From Mycetocola saprophilus (GTDB lineage Bacteria > Actinomycetota > Actinomycetes > Actinomycetales > Microbacteriaceae), in contig NZ_JOEC01000003.1 in assembly GCF_000718085.1 (NCBI RefSeq), positions 215,862 to 279,861 on the forward strand: a stretch of 64,000 nucleotides of DNA, written 5' to 3'. How positions within the stretch are numbered: position 1 is the first letter of the stretch; each line of letters starts with the position of its first letter. The notes beneath the pieces are model-generated. The model worked only from the letters and a program-made list of their open reading frames with translations, was not told the origin of the DNA and ran no database searches. Below, piece after piece: positions 25,586 through 33,848 of the stretch. The translations under genes were made by a program, and so were the position numbers.

Positions 25586-27319
25586 CTAGGCGCTCACCGG
25601 AGTCTTCCCGCCAGCGCGGGAATCGGTGATGCCGTGAGCCCAGCTCAGGTATTCTGCGGCCCGAGCGATTTCTCGTTCGGTCGCCTCGGTGTCCCAGCCC
25701 AGTGACGACGCAATGGCCTCGGCCACTTCGACGAGGACCGCGTGCGAGCTCCGACCGGTGAAGGCCAGGCTCGTGCGGCGCTGGATGACATCAAGCAGGG
25801 TGACCACGCGCTCTTCGGTGGCCAAAATGGTGAGCTCCTCGGCGCTGTAGTCCGGTGCGGTGGCGAGCATGTGCTCTTCCGCCGGGAGCTGAGCGATGAG
25901 GGCGGCGGCACGGGTGCCGTAGCGCTCAAGCAGTGCGTCGGCACGCTTGTCGGAGACCAGGCCGCGGTTGGCGGATACCCAGCGGGCGCGGGCGGCGTCG
26001 TCGCGGGGGTAGTCCTTACCTCCACCGATCGCCATTCCGGCGGTGGAAACCTTGCGCTCGAGGCCCAAGACCTTCAGCACGTCTCCGGAGAGGTGCTCGG
26101 CCAGGGCGCGGAACGTGGTCCACTTTCCACCCACGAGGCTCAGCAGCGGGGTCTTACCCACGGCGGTCTCGACGATGCGGTAGTCGCGGGAAACGAAGCC
26201 GGGCTGGGTGTCACCGTGACCGGGCAGCGGACGGATGCCGCTGAAGCGGTAGATGATCTGCGAGCGGTCCACCGAGATCTGGGGGAAGACGTGCTTGACC
26301 AGGTCGAAGAAGTAGTCCACCTCTTCCTCGGTGCAGACGGCGGCCTCACGCGGGTCGGCGTTGATGTCGGTGGTACCAACCATGACCTTGCCCTTAAGCG
26401 GGTAGATCAGCACGATCCGGCCGTCGTTGTGCTCGAAGAAGATCTCGCGCCCACCGGTGGCTGCCAGCAGCTCATCGTTTTCCAGCACAATGTGCGAACC
26501 CTTGGTGCCACCCATATAGGTGGTCGGGGTGCCGAAGGCACCGTTGGTGAGGTCGGTCCAGGGACCGGAGGTGTTCACAACGACGTCGGCGGTGAAGTCG
26601 AACTCCTCGCCGCTGACGCGGTCGCGCAGGGTAATCGCACCGGACTCGGTGGATCCCACGGCCTCAACATAGTTGACGGCACGGGCGTGGTCGCCGGCGG
26701 CCAGACCGTCGTGCATCACGTCGAGGGCGAGGCGCTCGGGGTCGTGCATCGAGGCGTCGAAGTAGGTGGCGGTGTACTTGAGACCCGGGTTGAGCTGCGG
26801 CAGCTCGGCGAGGGTCTTCTTCTTGCCCAGGAAGCGGTGACGCGGAACCGAGCCGCCATCACGGGAGAAGGAGTCGTACATCATCAGACCCATCTTGATG
26901 AGTGCGGCACCGCGCTCCTTCGGCTTGCCCTGCTTGTGGGTCAGGAAGCGCATCGGAGCGGAGACCATGCCCGAGAAGGTCGAGAAGATCGGCACGGTGG
27001 TGGGCAGCGGCTTGACGTAGTGCGGGGCGATCTTGATCAGGGAGTTGCGCTCCTGAACCGATTCCTGCACGAGTCGGAACTCGCCGTTCTCCAGGTAGCG
27101 AATGCCACCGTGGATCATGTGGCTCGAGGCGGCCGAAGCGCCCGAGCAGAAGTCGTTACGCTCGATCAGGGTCACGTTGACTCCCTGAAGGGCGAGGTCG
27201 CGGAAGGTGGCAATCCCGTTAATACCGGCACCGATAATCAGTACGTTGGCTCGCGGCTCTGCGCGGACAGCCTCTACCGTGGTGCGAGCGGTGCCCGGGT
27301 TCCCTACCTGATCCTGCAT
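25586..27319 (-). CDS. glpD: Glycerol-3-phosphate dehydrogenase (aerobic, FAD)
   Basis: Membrane-associated flavoenzyme oxidising glycerol-3-phosphate to dihydroxyacetone phosphate with quinone as acceptor. The 577-residue protein has the FAD motif VLIIGAGINGIATFRDLA, the GlpD signatures SSHMIHGGIRYLENGEFRLVQES and IRPLPGHG, LLSLVGGKWTTFRALAE, and the C-terminal DAO_C domain. I chose the ATG at 27319 with AAGGGG 7 bases upstream; the frame is open 39 codons further up, but that part is basic and outside the family. It opens the glp operon and is divergent from the SorC-type gene. Confidence 0.94.
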   Translation of the reverse strand: MQDQVGNPGTARTTVEAVRAEPRANVLIIGAGINGIATFRDLALQGVNVTLIERNDFCSGASAASSHMIHGGIRYLENGEFRLVQESVQERNSLIKIAPHYVKPLPTTVPIFSTFSGMVSAPMRFLTHKQGKPKERGAALIKMGLMMYDSFSRDGGSVPRHRFLGKKKTLAELPQLNPGLKYTATYFDASMHDPERLALDVMHDGLAAGDHARAVNYVEAVGSTESGAITLRDRVSGEEFDFTADVVVNTSGPWTDLTNGAFGTPTTYMGGTKGSHIVLENDELLAATGGREIFFEHNDGRIVLIYPLKGKVMVGTTDINADPREAAVCTEEEVDYFFDLVKHVFPQISVDRSQIIYRFSGIRPLPGHGDTQPGFVSRDYRIVETAVGKTPLLSLVGGKWTTFRALAEHLSGDVLKVLGLERKVSTAGMAIGGGKDYPRDDAARARWVSANRGLVSDKRADALLERYGTRAAALIAQLPAEEHMLATAPDYSAEELTILATEERVVTLLDVIQRRTSLAFTGRSSHAVLVEVAEAIASSLGWDTEATEREIARAAEYLSWAHGITDSRAGGKTPVSA

Positions 27320-28091
27320 GGTGTTACCCCTTTTCGAAACTTTCGATTTCCCCCGGCAGCGGCATCCCCGCCGTCGGTTCTTTCCGATTGTGACCCACCT
27401 GCACAAAACGCGCAAAGCCGATGCACGAATGTGCACGAGGTCGATAACACATGTTCTTGAATCACAACTTAGTAGCCGTCATGCGCTTTGCATAGGGGTT
27501 TTCCGCATCGTTACGCGGAGCGTCATATATCAATCGTGCTCCATTCACCCGGGCACTCCCCTCTCGGTGTCCCCCAAAAATGGTTCCCCGATGCGCCAAA
27601 GAAACATTTAAAAAACACACATCTACCCAATCTTGGTGCACAATTTCTCAGCGACCGTTATCCAGATGAACGGCGGGTAAACGGCGCTGTGGCCCCGTAA
27701 ACAAGCGGATGTTTGAGAACTTTCGACGTTCGCATTCCGCACTCACCGTGGCGAACGGCGAGTCGAAAACTGCCGATTTTGGACCAAAAAGAGCGCGCGA
27801 AGGTGCAAGATATACGCGTTCCCGCATTCATCACCCGCTATGAGTGATGTCCCCCATCCATCCGCGAGGCACACCGGCTATCGGAACCTCGGAGAATTAC
27901 GCCCCCTCCCAACCCCGAGACGGGGCCTCGGCGCGCGCTCACGGGAAAAAATGGTTAAGCTCGGAGGTGAAGTCTTGCGACGGTGAACGCGGCGATCCCG
28001 TACCACCACGCGGGCCCGCACATCACACCCGCAATACATCCGCCACCTGACCGGCCCCGCTGGCGGCCGCACGGCGCAAGGAGTTTTACCA
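27320..28091. promoter_or_regulatory. Long divergent regulatory region between glpD and the SorC-type gene
   Basis: 772 bases without a supported gene, visibly richer in A+T than the flanks. Short inverted repeats stand out: TGCAC-GAAT-GTGCA (27422-27435), ATGC-GCTTT-GCAT (about 27480-27492), GTTCGC...GCGAAC near 27729-27757, and CATCAC-N9-GTGATG (27829-27849). TGCA-type elements recur near glpD. These may bind the SorC-type regulator or a cAMP-receptor-type protein. Promoters for both directions must lie here. Confidence 0.5.
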
Positions 28092-29078
28092 ATGTCGGTT
28101 CCCGAATCGTTTTCCCTCAGTGGGAAAACTCGTGACGCCCTAACCGCCGCGCAGCTCTACTATCTGCAGGACCTGACCATGGATGCGATCGCCGCCGAGC
28201 TGCACACCTCGCGCTCGAGCGTCTCGCGTCTGCTCGGTCACGCCCGCGAGACCGGACTGGTCGAAATCCAGGTCCGCTCCCCGCTGGACGCCCCGCGCCA
28301 GCTGGAAAACGACATCCGCCAGCAGTTCGGAGTGGTCGCCCACGTGGTCTCGGTCCCCGACCAGATCAGCGATGTGGACCGCCTGGACCGCGTCGCCCTC
28401 TATGCCGCCCGGATCCTCGGCGGCTTCTTCGACTCCAATATGTCGATGGGGGTGGCCTGGGGTTCCACCATGAGCGCGGTCTCCCGCAACCTCTCCTCCA
28501 AGCCCACCCACAACTCCCTCATCGTGCAGCTCAACGGTGCCGCCAACCCGCGCACCACGGGTATCGCCTATGCCAGCGAGATCCTGCAGCGCTTCGGCGC
28601 GGCTTTCGGCGCGGCGATCCAGCAGTTCCCGGTGCCCGCCGTGTTCGACGACCCCAACACCAAGACCGCGATGTGGCGTGAGCGCAGCGTGAGCCGGGTG
28701 GTCGAGCGTCAGAACGCGCTGGACATCGCGGTCTTCGGTCTCGGCTCGACCTACTCCGACGTCCCCAGCCACCTCTACGTCGCCGGCTACATCGACGATG
28801 CAGACCTCGCCGTGATGCGCGAGGACGGGGTTGTCGGTGACGTCGCCACCGTGTTCTACCGCGAGGATGGCAGCAGCGACAACATCGCCCTGAACTCCCG
28901 CTCGTCGGGCCCGAGCCTCGACGTGCTGCGCGGCATCTCCCGCCGGGTCGGCGTCGTCTCCGGTGCCGGCAAGCTGCGCACCCTGCGCGGCGCCCTGGCC
29001 GCCGGCCTGATCACCGACCTGATCGTGGACGCCGGCACCGCCCGCCGCCTGGTCGACCAGGGCCCGCTGGACGCCTAG
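28092..29078 (+). CDS. SorC-family transcriptional regulator, probable glp regulator
   Basis: A 328-residue sugar-binding regulator. Residues 17-56 form the N-terminal HTH (AAQLYYLQDLTMDAIAAELHTSRSSVSRLLGHARETGLVEI), followed by the NagB/RpiA-like effector domain, seen in GVAWGSTMSAVSRNL, DIAVFGLGSTYSD and VGVVSGAGKLRTLRGALAAGLITDLIVDAGTARRLV. SorC proteins sense phosphorylated sugars. Placed divergent to glpD-glpF-glpK, it likely responds to glycerol-3-phosphate or a related compound. The ATG follows AAGGAG 8 bases upstream. Confidence 0.88.
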   Translation: MSVPESFSLSGKTRDALTAAQLYYLQDLTMDAIAAELHTSRSSVSRLLGHARETGLVEIQVRSPLDAPRQLENDIRQQFGVVAHVVSVPDQISDVDRLDRVALYAARILGGFFDSNMSMGVAWGSTMSAVSRNLSSKPTHNSLIVQLNGAANPRTTGIAYASEILQRFGAAFGAAIQQFPVPAVFDDPNTKTAMWRERSVSRVVERQNALDIAVFGLGSTYSDVPSHLYVAGYIDDADLAVMREDGVVGDVATVFYREDGSSDNIALNSRSSGPSLDVLRGISRRVGVVSGAGKLRTLRGALAAGLITDLIVDAGTARRLVDQGPLDA

Positions 29079-29091
29079 CCCGCCACGCCGC

Positions 29092-29139
29092 GCAGACACA
29101 GACGCTCCCCTCGACTTCAAGGGGAGCGTCTCTGTCTGC
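29092..29139 (+). terminator. Terminator of the SorC-type gene
   Basis: A 20-bp stem with one mismatch (arms 29092-29111 and 29120-29139, 8-base loop) starts 14 bases after the stop codon. It isolates the glp regulator from the accessory operon that follows. Confidence 0.7.
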
Positions 29140-29197
29140 GGGCACCCAACCTGTCCGCATTCTTTCCGCTACTTCGGAGCAACAATCGTTATTCGCG

Positions 29198-29203
29198 TAG
29201 CGT
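29198..29203 (+). promoter_or_regulatory. -10 box of the accessory operon
   Basis: TAGCGT, then TCCGCAT, then the ATG at 29211. It suggests a leaderless first gene, and no Shine-Dalgarno sequence is seen at that start. Confidence 0.4.
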
Positions 29204-29210
29204 TCCGCAT

Positions 29211-29567
29211 ATGAGTGCGGATCGAAGCAATAAGACGGGCATACGGGTCCGCCCGTCCCCTGTGCGTGCGTGGGCACCACCCGAATCGGGCGGAGCCCCC
29301 ATTATCCCGCCCGTCCTGTATCTACCGATTCGGCTCGGCCCCGAGGGGCAGCGCACCATCGAAATACACCGGCGAGCCGATGGACGAACCACCCTGCTTG
29401 CTTATACGGCGCTAGACCGCCTTGCGCGACAGTGCGGAGAGAGTCAACCGTGGATTCTGGTTTTTACCGAAAGACTCGGAGAGATCAAGGACGAATACCC
29501 GTTTGACGTGGTGAGTTTTGACCCGGGTATCGATCCCCAATCCACGACCGAGGGGCAGCTGAAATGA
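29211..29567 (+). CDS. SAV_915-type protein, first gene of the accessory operon
   Basis: A 118-residue soluble protein. A basic, Pro-rich start (1-30) leads to a compact domain: VLYLPIRLG, then RTIEIHRRADGRTTLLAYTALDRLARQCGESQPWILV, then PFDVVSFDPG. This matches the small SAV_915 family known in Streptomyces and relatives, similar to SseB-like domains. Members often lie beside WXG100-type genes, as here. Its biochemical role is not known; a chaperone or adaptor role would be a guess. The last codons overlap the next start (ATGA), so translation is coupled. Confidence 0.7.
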   Translation: MSADRSNKTGIRVRPSPVRAWAPPESGGAPIIPPVLYLPIRLGPEGQRTIEIHRRADGRTTLLAYTALDRLARQCGESQPWILVFTERLGEIKDEYPFDVVSFDPGIDPQSTTEGQLK

Positions 29568-29860
29568 CACACATCCGAATCGATGACGAGGGAATGCAAG
29601 AGCTGGCGAAGTCTCCCACCCGTCGAATCGATAACCTTATTTCAGCGATGGATAACTTTCCCGGTGGCGCCAACGGCGGCCTCGCAAGCCGAAAGATCGC
29701 GGCTGTGCTCCGAATCACATTGGAAGCTTCTCAGCTCTCCGCTGCAACAAGCACGGCACTTCTCGCTGTCGCCCGAGCGGCAATTGAGGACCACACACTC
29801 GCCGAAGAACAGATCATTCGAGACCTCAGTGTGCTCGTTCGTGGAGGTGACTCGTTGTGA
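29564..29860 (+). CDS. Small alpha-helical protein, possible WXG/Lap-like partner
   Basis: A 98-residue protein with helix-rich sequence on both sides of a central turn (NFPGGANGGLASRK, about 31-44). The helical hairpin and size resemble ESX/WXG100 proteins or the small Lap-type partners of LXG effectors, but no WxG motif is present. It lacks a signal peptide and membrane segments. Start and stop codons overlap with both neighbours (ATGA at 29564, GTGA at 29857), which is strong evidence of one translation unit. Family not recognised with certainty. Confidence 0.6.
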   Translation: MTHIRIDDEGMQELAKSPTRRIDNLISAMDNFPGGANGGLASRKIAAVLRITLEASQLSAATSTALLAVARAAIEDHTLAEEQIIRDLSVLVRGGDSL

Positions 29861-31002
29861 GCATCAATCTCAAGATCCCAGGGGATCCCGATGGGCTCCA
29901 CTCACTTGCGGATTGGCTTGATCCCAAAATCAAGGCCCCTACCGCATCGCTTACCGACGGGTTGGCCCAGCTCATCTGGGACACCCCCATGTTTTGGCGG
30001 GGAGAATCGGCGGCCGCGTTCCAACTTGCTGCGAAGAACGTTCGGATCGGGGTCGAGCCGCTGGGTTCATACACCGCAGATGCGGCAGAAATCATTCGGG
30101 CCTATGCACGACGTTTGTCCCGGGGGCGTCAAACATTTGCCGGATACGCCGATACTGCCTATCAAAATTGGCTCACCGTGGTGGGCTCAATCATCGAGCC
30201 TCCGGTGGCACCCACACAGTTCGTGGCCCCGGCAGGTACTCCACGTCCAACAGAACGGGGCCCGAATGGCGAATGTCTCTCGCCACTCCCGGTCGGAGGA
30301 TACGAGGATTCGGTGCTGTGCTACCAAAAACTCGATAAAAGTGTCAGCAAATGGTGGGCCGAGCTCCGAGTATGGGTCGATGACCACTTTGCTCCGTTGA
30401 TCGCCCGTGCGGTCGAGTTTGAAGGTCTCTCGGTAACGTTTGATGCGCTGCAACACGGTAACGAGTTAGTGCGCGGAATCTATTTGGAAGACGCAGGTTC
30501 CAAATGGAAAGACACTCTGAGCGCAGCAGAACAAGCCGCGGACTCGGCTCAGGAGGCGTTTAACCGGCTCGAGCGCCAGATGATCTCGGGTAGCGCAGAA
30601 TTCCGGGCGGCGGCAGCAAGATTCACCAGCCCCGAACTTCGTGAGGCACGTTCACTGCTCGACGCGGAGGTGGGTCGTCTCCGGGTCGGCACACGAATCA
30701 TTCCGGTTGCTGGCGTTGCCATCGACGTGGTCTCTGCAGCCGCCGATGTTGCAGCAGGGGGATCTGTGTCTTCAACGGGTATCGGTCTCGCGGGCGGATT
30801 CGTCGGCGGGCTCGGTGCCGGTGCGTGGCTTGCCCCCGTACTTGGTGCGGTGCTTCCGCCAGTGGCTGTTATTGCCGTGGTGTCCGGCATCTCGGTAGCG
30901 GTAGGAAGCGCTGCCAGTTGGGCGTGGGAAGCTTCGGTGCCCCTGGACCTCCGCGAGGCCATAGACGCAGGGGATTTTGGTTATGTTTTCGCACGGTCAT
31001 GA
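29857..31002 (+). CDS. WXG-like protein with glycine-zipper C-terminus, possible T7SS effector
   Basis: A 381-residue protein. Residues 1-110 look like a WXG100/PPE-type helical domain with a WRG turn (Trp47-Gly49 in MFWRGESAAAFQLAAK). A Pro-rich linker (115-145, with Cys140 and Cys155) precedes a helical, coiled-coil-like part (160-275). Residues 282-352 are hydrophobic and full of small residues, including GIGLAGGFVGGLGAGAW and ISVAVGSAAS, a glycine-zipper pattern able to insert into membranes. Such a layout is known from TelE, a pore-forming LXG toxin secreted by the type VII system. GGAGGTGA lies 6 bases before the GTG start. Function is inferred; no T7SS core gene lies in the window. Confidence 0.65.
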   Translation: MSINLKIPGDPDGLHSLADWLDPKIKAPTASLTDGLAQLIWDTPMFWRGESAAAFQLAAKNVRIGVEPLGSYTADAAEIIRAYARRLSRGRQTFAGYADTAYQNWLTVVGSIIEPPVAPTQFVAPAGTPRPTERGPNGECLSPLPVGGYEDSVLCYQKLDKSVSKWWAELRVWVDDHFAPLIARAVEFEGLSVTFDALQHGNELVRGIYLEDAGSKWKDTLSAAEQAADSAQEAFNRLERQMISGSAEFRAAAARFTSPELREARSLLDAEVGRLRVGTRIIPVAGVAIDVVSAAADVAAGGSVSSTGIGLAGGFVGGLGAGAWLAPVLGAVLPPVAVIAVVSGISVAVGSAASWAWEASVPLDLREAIDAGDFGYVFARS

Positions 31003-31023
31003 CATGTCGCGTCTGGAGTCCTG

Positions 31024-31821
31024 ATGTTGCGATTACGGATTCATCAGAGAATCGTCACGCTGCCCTCCGGATATACCCAGTCGAAATCTCAGGCTCCCTG
31101 GATCGGCCTCGCGATTCCAATTTGCACAGTCCTCGGGTATTTGACGTTTTCGAAGACCCCTAACCCTGGTGTTGCCCTCACCTCGTTCTCTCTCACCGTG
31201 AGTCTTGCGCTTTTTCTGGCCTGGCTCCTCGTCCTGACGATCAGGCCCGAGCCGGAAACAGTTCGAGTTGCACGTTCTGGACCACTCCGGTTCCTTCCGC
31301 GCCCGGGAACATGGAGCGGATTGATACTTGTCGGTTTGGCGCTATCTATCACCGGAGCAATCACGCTGCTGACGTTGTACATCCCCTCGATCTATCCCGT
31401 ATCTGGATTAATCGGAGGACGCTTTAGCCGCTTCAGCCTGGGACTGGTCGGTCTCGCATTGGGTGCATACACGTTCATCGGGTCAATCCACCGCCGCACC
31501 CGGTTCCAGGGGGTAGAGGTCACGAGCGACGGTATCCGCTGGTGGACCAGGGGTAACACCGTCCACCGCACCTGGGAGCAAATAGATGCCGTCTCACTCT
31601 CCTCAGAGAAGGGCCTCCAGCGACTCGACTTACGGGACACCAGCGGCGACACGTTTGTGGTTGGTCCCGGGCAATCTGGGTCCGACCCGTGCATGTTGGC
31701 CGAAGTGATCCTGTTCTTTCGAGACAACCCGGTTCACCGTCCTCGTCTCCAGTACGGGGCGACTGCCCTGAGCGCACTGGGTACGGTCTCACGATTTCCC
31801 GTCCGCTCGAACACGCGGTAA
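31024..31821 (+). CDS. Four-helix membrane protein with PH-like domain, possible immunity protein
   Basis: A 265-residue protein with four predicted membrane helices (about 24-42, 49-73, 97-120, 133-154) and a C-terminal cytoplasmic domain (160-240) with the PH-like pattern VEVTSDGIRWWTRGNTVHRTWEQIDAVSL...RLDLRDTSGDTFVV. It follows the WXG-like gene by 21 bases, with GGAG 5 bases before the ATG, and ends the operon. A membrane protein directly after a putative membrane-active effector is the position expected for immunity; this is inference. Confidence 0.65.
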   Translation: MLRLRIHQRIVTLPSGYTQSKSQAPWIGLAIPICTVLGYLTFSKTPNPGVALTSFSLTVSLALFLAWLLVLTIRPEPETVRVARSGPLRFLPRPGTWSGLILVGLALSITGAITLLTLYIPSIYPVSGLIGGRFSRFSLGLVGLALGAYTFIGSIHRRTRFQGVEVTSDGIRWWTRGNTVHRTWEQIDAVSLSSEKGLQRLDLRDTSGDTFVVGPGQSGSDPCMLAEVILFFRDNPVHRPRLQYGATALSALGTVSRFPVRSNTR

Positions 31822-31900
31822 GCAGCAGCCGGAAAAAAGTCTCGGTGTGTCGGAATACTTCCACCGGGCAGTGGGGTTGTCCTACGATAGATAACAAATA

Positions 31901-32043
31901 GTGCTCCGGGGTTGGTGAGAGTCCAAACCGGCGGTGAGAGTCCGCGAGCCCGTTCTTTTTCGGAAGGAGGGGTTGAGCCGGTGAAATTCCGGCACCGACG
32001 GTTATGGGTCCTGCGGGATTCGAGTCCGGATGAGAGGTAGCAC
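31901..32043 (+). ncRNA. FMN riboswitch (RFN element)
   Basis: The conserved RFN layout is visible: the closing stem GTGCT (31901-31905) pairs with AGCAC (32039-32043), and inside lie GGGGTTGGTGAGAGTCC, AACCGGCGGT, AGTCCGCGA, GCCGGTGAAATTCCGGCACCGAC, and GAGTCCGGATGAGAG. FMN binding normally reduces expression of the genes downstream. It precedes ribD-ribE-ribBA-ribH. The variable arm is short (CCCGTTCTTTTTCGG). Confidence 0.95.
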
Positions 32044-32107
32044 ACGCGGATTTGACGACCCTTCGTCGGGTGCGCGTAATTCGGTGACGCTCGCGTCGCC
32101 ACCCTCC

Positions 32108-32139
32108 CGGAGTGCGCTCGAGAAAAGGCAACCACTCCG
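32108..32139 (+). promoter_or_regulatory. Hairpin at the ribD start codon, likely expression platform
   Basis: CGGAGTG (32108-32114) and CACTCCG (32133-32139) form a perfect 7-bp stem whose right arm touches the ribD ATG. The only Shine-Dalgarno-like stretch (AAAAGG) lies in the loop. Opening or closing of this hairpin by the upstream riboswitch would set ribD translation. Translational control by FMN riboswitches is known; the specific switch here is inferred. Confidence 0.5.
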
Positions 32140-33213
32140 ATGATCACCCCAGACCGCCTAGACGCGGCCGTCCTCGACGCGGCCATGGGCCGCGCCCTGG
32201 AGATCGCCACCCGCGGGCCCGAAGGCGGGCCCAACCCGCGGGTAGGCTGCGTCATCCTCAGCCCCGACGGGCACACCCTCGCCGAGGGCTGGCACCGCGG
32301 TGCCGGCACCGCGCACGCCGAGGTAGACGCCCTCTCCCACCTGGCACCGGGCGAGGCCCGCGGCGCGACCGCCGTGGTCACCCTGGAACCGTGCAACCAC
32401 ACCGGACGCACCGGCCCCTGCGCGCAGGCGCTGATTGCCGCCGGCGTCGCCGAGGTGTACTTCGCGGTGCCGGATCCCGGAGCGGTGTCCAGCCACGGCG
32501 CGCAGACCCTGATCGACGCGGGCATCCCCGCACGGCTGGGCCCGCGCCGCGAACAGGCGGAGGAACTGCTGGCCGGATGGCTGCGGGATGCCCGACGCGG
32601 ACGCCCCACGGTGACCGTGAAGTGGGCCACCAGCCTGGATGGCCGTGCGGCCGCCGCCGACGGGACCAGCCAGTGGATCACCGGACCCGACGCCCGTGCA
32701 GATGTGCACCTCGAACGCTCCCGCCACGACGCGATCGCCGTGGGCACCGGAACCGTCCTGGCCGATGACCCCGCCCTCACCGCCCGCGGCGAGGAAAACG
32801 GTGCGCCGCTGGCCCAGCCGATCCCCGTGGTGTTTGGCCACCGCGAGGTGCCGGCGAATGCGCAGCTGCGCAGCCACCCGCGCGAGCTCATTACCCTCAG
32901 CGGCGATGATCTGGGCGCGGATCTGGATGTTCTGTGGAAACGCGGCATCCGATCGGTGTTTGTGGAGGGCGGCCCGAGCCTGGCCAGCGCCTTCATCCGT
33001 GCCGGGTTTGCCGACCGTGTGCTGGTCTATATCGCGCCCACCCTGATCGGCGGTCCGAAGCTCGCGCTGACCGACCTCGGTGTGGACACCATCGGCGACC
33101 AGCATCGCCTCGTCTTCACCGATGTTCGACACCTGGGATCGGATCTGCGTCTCACCGCCGAACCGGTCGCCCCCGAAACCTCATCCACCCACCCGACGTC
33201 TGGAGCCCACTAG
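32140..33213 (+). CDS. ribD: Bifunctional pyrimidine deaminase/reductase
   Basis: Catalyses the second and third steps of riboflavin synthesis: deamination and side-chain reduction of the pyrimidine intermediate. The 357-residue protein has the zinc deaminase motifs HAEVDAL and PCNHTGRTGPCAQAL in the first 145 residues, then the reductase domain with TVKWATSLDGRAAA, GTGTVLADDPALTAR and VFVEGGPSLASAFI. Length and order are standard. First gene of the rib operon under the FMN riboswitch. Its stop overlaps the ribE start by one base. Confidence 0.95.
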   Translation: MITPDRLDAAVLDAAMGRALEIATRGPEGGPNPRVGCVILSPDGHTLAEGWHRGAGTAHAEVDALSHLAPGEARGATAVVTLEPCNHTGRTGPCAQALIAAGVAEVYFAVPDPGAVSSHGAQTLIDAGIPARLGPRREQAEELLAGWLRDARRGRPTVTVKWATSLDGRAAAADGTSQWITGPDARADVHLERSRHDAIAVGTGTVLADDPALTARGEENGAPLAQPIPVVFGHREVPANAQLRSHPRELITLSGDDLGADLDVLWKRGIRSVFVEGGPSLASAFIRAGFADRVLVYIAPTLIGGPKLALTDLGVDTIGDQHRLVFTDVRHLGSDLRLTAEPVAPETSSTHPTSGAH

Positions 33214-33845
33214 TGTTTACCGGAATCATTGAGGAGCTCGGCACCATCACCGCGCTCGTTCCCAGTGCCGATGCCCTGCGCATCACCGTGGAGGGGCCGC
33301 TCGTGGTCTCCGATGCCGGGCACGGCGATTCGATTGCCGTGAGCGGCGTGTGCCTGACCGTGATCGAGCAAACCGAAACCTCCTTCACCGCCGACGTCAT
33401 GGCCCAGACCCTCGTCATGTCCGCCCTGGATGGGGCGACCGTGGGAACCCGGGTGAACCTCGAACGTGCCGCCCAGGTGGGCGACCGTCTCGGCGGTCAC
33501 ATCGTTCAGGGCCATGTGGATGGCACCGGCACCCTGCTCCAGGTCACCCCGGGTGACGCCTGGCGGGTACTGCGCTTCTCGCTGCCGATCGAGCACGCCT
33601 CGCTGGTCACCGATAAGGGGTCGATCACCGTGGACGGGGTCTCCCTCACGGTCAGCGCGATCTCCGATCCCGCCGAAACCGCCCCCTGGTTCGAGGTCTC
33701 ACTGATCCCCGAAACCCTGGTCGCCACGACCCTCGGCGAGCGCCAGATCGGCGACACCGTCAATCTTGAAACCGACATTCTGGCACGTCACGTGGAGCGT
33801 CTGCTCGCCGTGAATGCCGCAGTTACTCCCAACGAAAGCCGATAA
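33213..33845 (+). CDS. ribE: Riboflavin synthase, alpha type
   Basis: Dismutates two lumazines to riboflavin. The 210-residue protein starts with the universal MFTGIIEELGTI and shows two tandem lumazine-binding domains, each with a conserved loop: GDSIAVSGVCLTV and ERAAQVGDRLGGHIVQGHVDG in the first, and KGSITVDGVSLTV and GDTVNLETDILARHVERLL in the second. The GTG start shares its G with the ribD stop (TAGTG). Sometimes named ribC in other species. Confidence 0.95.
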   Translation: MFTGIIEELGTITALVPSADALRITVEGPLVVSDAGHGDSIAVSGVCLTVIEQTETSFTADVMAQTLVMSALDGATVGTRVNLERAAQVGDRLGGHIVQGHVDGTGTLLQVTPGDAWRVLRFSLPIEHASLVTDKGSITVDGVSLTVSAISDPAETAPWFEVSLIPETLVATTLGERQIGDTVNLETDILARHVERLLAVNAAVTPNESR

Positions 33846-33848
33846 CCG

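Noticed and set aside
29211..31821. Prophage or insertion sequence in the accessory operon
   Set aside because: No integrase, transposase, terminal inverted repeats or phage structural gene is seen; the region is a short operon only.
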